A stretch of DNA of 34,280 nucleotides, taken from Puniceicoccales bacterium. Its GTDB lineage: Bacteria; Verrucomicrobiota; Verrucomicrobiia; Opitutales; UBA953. Position 1 is the first letter of the stretch. Each line of letters starts with the position of its first letter. Made by a program: the position numbers and the translations under genes. The notes under the pieces are model-generated. The model was not told the origin of the DNA and searched no databases. It saw nothing but the letters and a program-made list of their open reading frames with translations. The stretch covers positions 1 through 34,280 of the forward strand of contig JAITIB010000040.1 in assembly GCA_031279675.1 (NCBI GenBank), written 5' to 3'. This document shows positions 27,184 through 34,280 of the stretch, piece by piece.

Positions 27184-28707
27184 ATGAATAAAGGCATCTT
27201 TCCGGAACCCAACGTGTTGCGTGACATTGTCCAGGATCTGGACGTGCAAGAGTTTTCCGGCGACTGGAAAACGCCTATCTCCGGCTTGATAACTGACAGC
27301 CGCCGCGTAGTCCCGGGAAGTGTCTTTTTCGCCATTCCCGGACTGCGCACAAACGGCGAGCTTTTTGTCGAGGAGGCAATCAGCCGCGGCGCGGCGGCAA
27401 TCGTCACCACCGTGCCGCCCAGCCGTCACACACAGGTGGCCTGGATACGCGTCGGCGACGTGCGCAAGGCGCTGGCGGCGGCGGCGCGCAATTTTTACAA
27501 TCACCCGGAGCGAAAGCTCCAGGTTGCCGGCGTCACCGGCACCAACGGAAAGACAACCGTGACGACGCTGTTGCATTACCTGCTCCAACACGGGGGCGAA
27601 CGCTGGGGGCTGATCGGCACAGTGCGTTATGAGTTGGGAGAGCGCAGCCTGCCGTCCCACAAGACGACACCGGAGGCGCCCGACATTTACAGCATGATGA
27701 CACACATGGTGGCGGCGCGATGCCCCGGACTGGCAATGGAAGTGAGCTCCCACGCCATCGCCCAATATCGCGTGGACGGCATGGCGTTCAAAGTACTCGC
27801 ATTCACGAACCTCAGCCGCGACCACATTGACTACCATGCCAGCATGGAGGAGTATTTTGAGGTGAAAACACGCCCGTTCCTCGGCCTGTGCGGACCCCTT
27901 CCCGAGGTGGCCGTGCTCAACGTGGATGACCCGGCGGGACGCCGCCTCTCGGCGCTGCTGCCCGCGCAAGTGCGCCAGATCACCTTTGGAGAATCCCCCG
28001 AGGCGCACCTGCGCGCCACCGGGGCGCAATTGCATCCCGGTGGCAGCACGTTCAATCTCGTGCGCGATGGCAGCGCGGCGGGCACTGTTCACACGACACT
28101 CCCGGGCCGCTACAACGTGAGCAACATTCTGTGCGCGCTCGCAATCGCGTCCGCGCTCGGGCGCGACACCGGGGCGCTGCTTCCCGCGATATCCGCATTC
28201 CCCGGCGTCCCCGGGCGCATGGAACGCGTTGCCACGGAATTGCCCTGCCAGATTTTTGTGGACTACGCGCACACGGACGACGCGCTGAAAAACGCCCTCG
28301 GGATGCTTCGCCCAATCACGCCCGGGCGCCTGCTCGTGGTGTTTGGGTGCGGAGGCAATCGCGACCGGGGGAAACGCCCCGCGATGACCGCCGTGGTGCA
28401 ATCGCTCGCCGACTGCGCATGGGCGACCGCGGACAACCCGCGCAAGGAACTTCAGCAAACCATTTTTGAGGACATGCGCGGGGGCGTCACCAAGCCGGAG
28501 TCCATCACCTTTGTCGAGGATCGCCGCCACGCCATCAGCCTCGCGCTGGACGCCATGCGCACGGGCGACACACTGCTCATTGCGGGCAAGGGGCATGAGG
28601 CCTACCAGGAATTCGCCGATGTGACGGTGCCGTTTGACGACCGGCAGGTGACGCGCGAACTGCTTGCCTTGAAACAATACCGCGTCGCCGCCCGCCCCCC
28701 CGCATGA
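27184..28707 (+). CDS. murE: UDP-N-acetylmuramoyl-tripeptide synthetase MurE
   Basis: ISGLITDSRRVVPGSVFFAIPGLRTNGELFVEEAISRGAAAIV, VTGTNGKTTVTTLLHYLL, AMEVSSHAIAQYRVDGMAFKVLAFTNLSRDHIDYH, VDYAHTDDALKNAL, DNPRKE. Confidence 0.96.
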   Translation: MNKGIFPEPNVLRDIVQDLDVQEFSGDWKTPISGLITDSRRVVPGSVFFAIPGLRTNGELFVEEAISRGAAAIVTTVPPSRHTQVAWIRVGDVRKALAAAARNFYNHPERKLQVAGVTGTNGKTTVTTLLHYLLQHGGERWGLIGTVRYELGERSLPSHKTTPEAPDIYSMMTHMVAARCPGLAMEVSSHAIAQYRVDGMAFKVLAFTNLSRDHIDYHASMEEYFEVKTRPFLGLCGPLPEVAVLNVDDPAGRRLSALLPAQVRQITFGESPEAHLRATGAQLHPGGSTFNLVRDGSAAGTVHTTLPGRYNVSNILCALAIASALGRDTGALLPAISAFPGVPGRMERVATELPCQIFVDYAHTDDALKNALGMLRPITPGRLLVVFGCGGNRDRGKRPAMTAVVQSLADCAWATADNPRKELQQTIFEDMRGGVTKPESITFVEDRRHAISLALDAMRTGDTLLIAGKGHEAYQEFADVTVPFDDRQVTRELLALKQYRVAARPPA

Positions 28708-30773
28708 TCGGCTTCCTTGAGCACCCCGGCGCACCCGGCCCCCTGTCGCGCGTGCACGAGCACACCGCGTCCATTTTTGCCCCTGGAGGCTGGCTCCACA
28801 CCGTGCTCCACCTCCAGCACCGCCCGCAACAAGCCGCGTTTGCCGACGCCACCGCGCGCGCGTTCGCCGCCGGGACTCCACTGCTTTGCGAGGCCGGCAC
28901 CGGAGTCGGCAAAAGCCTCGCCTATCTCCTCCCTGGGATCATCCACGCGGTTGACACCGCGCGGCAATTCGTCGTCGCCACGCACACCATCCCGCTGCAG
29001 GAACAGATCCAAAACAACGACCTCGCCAAATGCCGCAAACTCTTCGGGGACGTCCCGGCGCTGCACCGTTACGCCGCGTTCAAGACCGCGCTCCTCGTCG
29101 GGAAATCCAACTACCTGTGCGCCACCCGCCTCGCCAAGGCGCTCCAACAGCACGCACAACTGCTCGAAACAACCCAGCAGACGGAGCTGCGGCTCATTCA
29201 GGAATGGGCCGGGACAACTCAAACCGGACTCAGGGAGGATTTCCCGGGCGCCATCTCAAGCGAAGTCTGGGACTGGGTGAACGCGGACTCGTCGGCGTGC
29301 AACCCGCGCAACTGCTCGCCCGCGACATGCCCCTACCAGCGCGCGCGCGCGCGCATCGCCGGCGCCAACATTGTCATCGTCAACCACGCGCTGTTGCTCG
29401 CGCTCATCGCCGCCGGCGCCACCCCGCGCAAGGATTTGCGCGGGGTGCTTTACCCGGACGACTTTGTCGTGCTCGACGAGGCGCACCGGCTCCCCGATGT
29501 CGCCACCGACCACTTCGGGGCAAGCGTCACCGCGTTCGCGCTCGACAAGCAACTGCGCATGCTCTGGAACCCGCGGCGTAACCGTGGGCTTCTCGCCAAT
29601 TCCGGCACGCGGCACGATCAGGAGCTTGTCGTTGACGCGATGACCGCCGCCGAATTTTTCTTCAACGAAATCCGCCACCGCCACCTCGCCACCTCGCCCA
29701 TCCACCGCCTGCGCCAGCCCGGCTGGGCCGAGCCCCTGCTCAACGAACCGCTCCAGCGCCTCGTCCTGCGCCTCGGGGCGCTTTCCAAGAACGAAAACGC
29801 GCGCCCCCGCCAGGAAGAGCTGGACGATTTCCGCCGCCGCCTCAGCGCACTCAACGGCACGCTCAACGACATTCTCGCGCTGGCGCACGCCCCCGAGCAC
29901 GTTTACTGGGTCGAGCGCACTGGTGCGCACGGGCAAAACATCTCCGTCAACAGCGCCCCGCTCGACGTTGCCGACGCCCTGCGTACCCATCTTTTTGAGC
30001 GCAAGACCAGTGTCCTGATGACGAGCGCGACACTTAGCGACGGCACCGGAAACATGGGACGTTTTCAAAAACAAACCGGCGCGACCAAGATCGCGTGTCT
30101 CATCGAGAAGTCCCCGTTCGACTACCGCCGCAACATGCAAATTTACATCGCCGCCGACGCCCCCGCGCCACACCCCGGTAACGGCGGGCGTGACACGGAC
30201 TGGCTCGCCGGCATCGCCGCGCATTGCATCGCGGCAGTCCCCCGCGGCGGGACCCTTCTCCTCTGCACAAGCCACGGCGATGTGCGCAAGCTCCACACCG
30301 CGCTTTCCGCAAACCCCGCCACCAGCGCGCGTCTCCTGCTCGCCCAGCTTGCGGGGACAAACCGCAGCCAGCTCGTGGGCCGGTTCCGCACCACGGGCAA
30401 CGCCGTTCTCATCGGCACGGACAGCTTTTGGACAGGCGTGGACGTCCCCGGGCCAGCCCTCTCCCAAGTGATAATGGTCCGGCTGCCTTTTGAAAATCCC
30501 TCGCACCCCATCGTCGAGGCACGGATGGAATGGCTCCTGCAAAAGGGAAAACGTCCGTTCGACGAGATGAGCCTTCCCGCGGCCTTGATCAAATTCCGGC
30601 AAGGACTCGGGCGTTTGATTCGCCAAATGGACGACCGGGGCCGCCTCGTCATACTCGATTCACGCATACTGGCAAAGTCCTACGGACGCCACTTCGTGGC
30701 AGCGTTGCCACATCCGAATTACACCCGCTTCACCCGCGAAAATCTTGGCGCGGTAATGCCGGAATATACCTGA
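28704..30773 (+). CDS. ATP-dependent helicase, DinG/XPD-like superfamily 2
   Basis: LLCEAGTGVGKSLAYLLPGIIHA (Walker A), VLDEAHRLPD (DEAH), LMTSATLSDG, VLIGTDSFWTGVDVPGPALSQVIMVRLPFENPSHPI, FRQGLGRLIRQMDDRG. ATGA overlap with murE. Confidence 0.93.
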   Translation: MIGFLEHPGAPGPLSRVHEHTASIFAPGGWLHTVLHLQHRPQQAAFADATARAFAAGTPLLCEAGTGVGKSLAYLLPGIIHAVDTARQFVVATHTIPLQEQIQNNDLAKCRKLFGDVPALHRYAAFKTALLVGKSNYLCATRLAKALQQHAQLLETTQQTELRLIQEWAGTTQTGLREDFPGAISSEVWDWVNADSSACNPRNCSPATCPYQRARARIAGANIVIVNHALLLALIAAGATPRKDLRGVLYPDDFVVLDEAHRLPDVATDHFGASVTAFALDKQLRMLWNPRRNRGLLANSGTRHDQELVVDAMTAAEFFFNEIRHRHLATSPIHRLRQPGWAEPLLNEPLQRLVLRLGALSKNENARPRQEELDDFRRRLSALNGTLNDILALAHAPEHVYWVERTGAHGQNISVNSAPLDVADALRTHLFERKTSVLMTSATLSDGTGNMGRFQKQTGATKIACLIEKSPFDYRRNMQIYIAADAPAPHPGNGGRDTDWLAGIAAHCIAAVPRGGTLLLCTSHGDVRKLHTALSANPATSARLLLAQLAGTNRSQLVGRFRTTGNAVLIGTDSFWTGVDVPGPALSQVIMVRLPFENPSHPIVEARMEWLLQKGKRPFDEMSLPAALIKFRQGLGRLIRQMDDRGRLVILDSRILAKSYGRHFVAALPHPNYTRFTRENLGAVMPEYT

Positions 30774-31014
30774 GCACGGCTTCCACACGCCAGCCGGTGT
30801 ATTGCCGGAAACAACTCCGCCATCGCGCGTGGACGCCACCGCGCGCGCGCCTTCCTCTCTTTTTTCAGGGCCCTCATTTTTTGAAATTTTCCTCTTGATT
30901 ACTTGTTCGGTAATGATAGCAAGATTCGGAATTGAACATTGGAACTTTGTTCGCGCGAGGGTTTGCGCGGGGAAAATTCCCGATGATCGAAAAATCCAAA
31001 AATCATAACCGACC

Positions 31015-33606
31015 ATGAAAACGAAACTCTCCTTATCATTCCTGCGCACGCTTGCCGTCGCGCTGACGCCGTTTGCCGCCTCCTCCCAGGTGGCGTTCGC
31101 GCAAAACGCCGACGGGGCCGCTGGCACCGTCCCCAAACCAGACAAGTCGGCCATCGCTTCACCGGGCGTTGCGGAAGAGACGGTTCGTCTCGACGATGTT
31201 TCCGTCGAAGGGGCGGACGTCTCCAAGTCCGTCCTGCCCATTCGGCCCAACAACGCCTTTTACGGTTTTGACGAATTGCTGAAGGACACGCCGCGCTCGA
31301 TTTTTCAGGTGAGCAAGGCGCAGATCGAAAACGACTTTTTCCACAACTTCTCCGACCTCGCGCGCTACTCGCCCAGCATATCGCGCGGCACCGCGTCGAA
31401 CTTCTCGACCTTCGCCAAGATCCGTGGAGGAAGCGCCGACACCACGCGCAACGGCATCTTGCTGCTCAACCCTGCCGTGCGCCCCTTTGACAACAACGCG
31501 TGGGAATCCGTCGATATCGTCGCCGGCGTGCCGTCCGTCATCCAAGGCTCGACCACGCGCACAGCGGGCGTCATCAACTACGTCACCAAGAAACCGCTTT
31601 TCGATGGCGAGCATCTTGTGCTCTCCGCCACGCTGGGCCGCCTCGGTTTGCGGGACGACACCACCTACGGGCAATACTCCACCTCGTTTGACTACAACCG
31701 CGTCCTCATCCCGGACGAGCTTGCCGCGCGCATCAGCGTCCAGAAAACCGATGCCAAGCAATACTGGGGCAACGCTCAAAGCAACTTCGAGGACGTCTAT
31801 GCGGCCACAACCTGGACACCCGCCGCAATCAAAGGCCTGAGGGTTGACACAAACCTCACCTACACGAGCAGCCGCGGGCCGATGCCCTACGGAATAAACC
31901 GTGTGGACCAGGAACTCATCGACAACTGGACCTACCGCGCAGGCCCCTACTCGCCCATCGTCTCGTGGCAGGGCAACTCCTACTGGGGCTACGCGAACAA
32001 CCCCGGCGTGTTTGATGGCCCGGGCGGCCAAGTCACCACGCCATGGACGGCAGCCGACCCTGCCATCCTGACTGGCTGGGCGCAACGTCCCGGAGACGCC
32101 TCGCGCGTGCCAATCAATGGCGGACAGGTCATTTACACCGACAAGGCCTTCAGTGACACCTTCGAGTTCATCGCCCAAAACATCACCGAGCTGAAGCTCA
32201 ACGAGAATTTCACACTGCGAAACAACACCCTCTTCCAATACAGCAAGAGCTACGTTTTCGGTTACGACGAGTACCATAGCTTCATGGTGAACAAAATGTT
32301 CACCACGCGCTTCGAACTCCTCACCGACCACGAATTCTCCCTCGGTGAAAGCGCCGGGCGCATCCGCCACCAAAGCAACACCGGGTTCGAGTATCGTTTC
32401 CTCTGGAACCTCTGCGATAACGCGGGGCACGGCGCGGAACGCGTCGCCAGCGACACGCCCGACGCCACCAACCCGGCGGACGGCGCGGGAAATCTCGGCA
32501 CAGGCACCGCGCTCGGCGTGGACAACATTTACGCCGACCCCTCGCAAATCGTCTATGTCAACGGCCTGCCCTACTTCCCCGTTGAGACAAAATACGGCTG
32601 GTTCGGCATCGCCCCCGCCTATGCCGCGGGCGGCGGACGCTATGCCGGGCTCTCCGTGCGCGCCCTCTCCGGCACAGACCTGCGCATTAACCAGCTCCAC
32701 CAGTACAACTTCTTCACCGAGCAAAAACTCAACTGGGAAACGCTCACCTGGCGCGTCGGCGCCCGCGTCACCGCCATCCGCGACACACTCCGAGCCACCA
32801 ACATCACCTACCGGGCCGTGGCCTCGGGGACGCTCACCGGCTACGACTTCAACGACGACGTCTCCGAAATAAACTACGACATCAACACCAGCCTCTCGTG
32901 GAGCCCCGCCAAATGGGTCACCCTTTACGGAGCGTTCGACCACGACATCGCCGCCGGCGATTGCGGTTGCTGCTTGACGCAAGGGTTCATGGCCGAGGCG
33001 CCGGGCAACCCCAAGGATCAGCGCCTGAACAGGGACACCTTCCTCCTCAAGAGCGAGCTCTTCGAGGCGGGCGCCAAGTTCGAGCTCATCCCCGCGAAGC
33101 TCTTCGCCAGCACCTCCGTCTTTCACCAGACGCGCCACACGCCCACGCCCATCACCGCGTATAACATCATAAGCCGCGATGTGAAACAAACCTTCCGCGG
33201 CTTCGAGCTCGCGCTCTCCTACCAGCCGACGGCGCAGTTTGCCACCGGCATCAACTACAGCTACATCGACGTGAAGAATGACAACGGCTCGCGCTCCACC
33301 GGCATCGCCCGCAACAGCGGCAACCTCTGGGCCACCTACACATTCCCCAACGGCATCGGGCTGAAGGCCAGCGCATGGGCAACCTCAGACTGGCTCGTCT
33401 CGGCAAACGTCCGCGTCCCCGTCCAATACAACCTGGATCTCGGCGCATTCTACACCTACCAAAACTGGCGCGTGGATCTCGACGTGACCAACGTCACAAG
33501 CGAGAAAAACTGGTCTCCCTCCGGCAACTACGCCGGCGACGCCTACACCTACCTCCTACCGCAGGAAAGGCTCGGAGTCCAATTCAAGGTCACGGCCACA
33601 TTCTGA
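31015..33606 (+). CDS. TonB-dependent outer-membrane receptor
   Basis: Signal peptide; plug region (SIFQVSKAQIENDFFHNFSDLARYSPSI...FAKIRGGSADTTRNGILL...SVDIVAGVPSVIQGSTTRTAGVINYVTKKP); beta-barrel ending QERLGVQFKVTATF. Confidence 0.93.
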   Translation: MKTKLSLSFLRTLAVALTPFAASSQVAFAQNADGAAGTVPKPDKSAIASPGVAEETVRLDDVSVEGADVSKSVLPIRPNNAFYGFDELLKDTPRSIFQVSKAQIENDFFHNFSDLARYSPSISRGTASNFSTFAKIRGGSADTTRNGILLLNPAVRPFDNNAWESVDIVAGVPSVIQGSTTRTAGVINYVTKKPLFDGEHLVLSATLGRLGLRDDTTYGQYSTSFDYNRVLIPDELAARISVQKTDAKQYWGNAQSNFEDVYAATTWTPAAIKGLRVDTNLTYTSSRGPMPYGINRVDQELIDNWTYRAGPYSPIVSWQGNSYWGYANNPGVFDGPGGQVTTPWTAADPAILTGWAQRPGDASRVPINGGQVIYTDKAFSDTFEFIAQNITELKLNENFTLRNNTLFQYSKSYVFGYDEYHSFMVNKMFTTRFELLTDHEFSLGESAGRIRHQSNTGFEYRFLWNLCDNAGHGAERVASDTPDATNPADGAGNLGTGTALGVDNIYADPSQIVYVNGLPYFPVETKYGWFGIAPAYAAGGGRYAGLSVRALSGTDLRINQLHQYNFFTEQKLNWETLTWRVGARVTAIRDTLRATNITYRAVASGTLTGYDFNDDVSEINYDINTSLSWSPAKWVTLYGAFDHDIAAGDCGCCLTQGFMAEAPGNPKDQRLNRDTFLLKSELFEAGAKFELIPAKLFASTSVFHQTRHTPTPITAYNIISRDVKQTFRGFELALSYQPTAQFATGINYSYIDVKNDNGSRSTGIARNSGNLWATYTFPNGIGLKASAWATSDWLVSANVRVPVQYNLDLGAFYTYQNWRVDLDVTNVTSEKNWSPSGNYAGDAYTYLLPQERLGVQFKVTATF

Positions 33607-33625
33607 GCAACTGCCCGCTCACGCA

Positions 33626-33667
33626 CACCCGTTGTCGTTGAAAAACGGCAACGGGTGCTTTTTTTTG
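33626..33667 (+). terminator. Rho-independent terminator of the TonB receptor gene
   Basis: CACCCGTTGTCGTT-GAAA-AACGGCAACGGGTG followed by CTTTTTTTT. Confidence 0.92.
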
Positions 33668-33844
33668 TCTTTCGCAATCCCTTCCCAAGACGATTTGGGC
33701 AAAAACAGTTTTCAGTGCCGGAGCCGTTGGCCAAATGCGGAAGACCCCCGGCTTGCGACGGAGGTCTTCTTGTAAAAACGCCTTTTTGAGGCTGGAGAAA
33801 CGGCATGGAATATTCATGCCCGTTTTATTTTTCAGGGGCGGGCG

Positions 33845-33991
33845 TCACGGTGTTTCACGACAAACCACGAGCATTGAAGAAACCGTCTTTTCGAACCAGC
33901 GGGCCGGCTCCACCACCGCCAGAAAAAGCTGCAGGAGGATGGAAATGAAAATGAAGAGGGAAATGCCAATAATCGGGTTTGTCGCTTTCAT
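33845..33991 (-). CDS. Small single-span membrane protein (48 aa)
   Basis: MKATNPIIGISLFIFISILLQLFLAVVEPARWFEKTVSSMLVVCRETP, just downstream of the OsmC-like ORF on the same strand. Confidence 0.45.
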   Translation of the reverse strand: MKATNPIIGISLFIFISILLQLFLAVVEPARWFEKTVSSMLVVCRETP

Positions 33992-34019
33992 TGTTTTATG
34001 CCGGATGGCGCGCCGGGTG

Positions 34020-34280
34020 TTAGCGTTTACTGAAATCCTCCGGGGCACGACTGCGGACAAGGCGTCCCGCGATCGTCTGGGAGTCGTTGAGCAGGTTGTA
34101 TATGGGGCAAGTCGCCTCCACGGCGTCGCGCAGGGCCAAAATGGCCTCTTCGGACTCCGGAGATTCGATGTGCACCGTGTAGTGGATATTTTCGTAGCGG
34201 GGCGGTTTCTCCGCGCCCGAGCCGTTGCGCGGAGAGAGGGTGCCTTCGACGCGGACTTCAATCGAGTCGAGCACGAGTTC
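34020..34280 (-). CDS. OsmC-like protein, C-terminal part (runs off the window edge)
   Basis: LDSIEVRVEGTLSPRNG...YENIHYTVHIESPESEEAILALRDAVEATCPIYNLLNDSQTIAGRLVRS; CP.YNLL resembles the C-terminal OsmC cysteine motif. Confidence 0.55.
   Translation of the reverse strand, partial: ELVLDSIEVRVEGTLSPRNGSGAEKPPRYENIHYTVHIESPESEEAILALRDAVEATCPIYNLLNDSQTIAGRLVRSRAPEDFSKR

Noticed and set aside
30895-30925. Promoter/operator upstream of the TonB receptor
   Set aside because: ATTAC...GTAAT is only a 5-bp inverted repeat and no convincing -35/-10 spacing was found.
33740-33772. Second terminator after the TonB receptor (GAAGACC...GGTCTTC)
   Set aside because: Stem is short with a long loop and no T-tract; a strong terminator already lies at 33626-33667.

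Overview
The window is a GC-rich bacterial chromosome segment. Gene content and style (PEP-CTERM protein, TonB receptor, autotransporter-like passenger proteins) suggest an Opitutaceae-like member of Verrucomicrobiota; that assignment is inference only. Most of it is housekeeping: M42 peptidase, OmpR-type response regulator plus histidine kinase, murJ, Gfo/Idh oxidoreductase, rsmE, obgE, sufD-like, sugar-phosphate isomerase/epimerase, nuoJ, rpsA, TrmH/SpoU methyltransferase, nuoM-nuoN, corA, tRNA-Thr(CGT), murE, a DinG-like helicase, a TonB-dependent receptor and a partial OsmC-like gene. Three parts look most likely to be undescribed. (1) Two adjacent paralogous genes (24427-25377 and 25451-26194) each encode two copies of the same ~90-aa motif, giving four 'YGFSL' repeats; one protein is predicted exported and the other is not. 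(2) A dense array of at least eight short-loop hairpins (17677-17854) lies inside a small membrane-anchored ORF, and its core module recurs at 418-450. (3) Window positions 1-196 hold a 21-bp palindromic tandem repeat followed by two strong hairpins. No CRISPR array, complete transposon, prophage or rRNA was seen.
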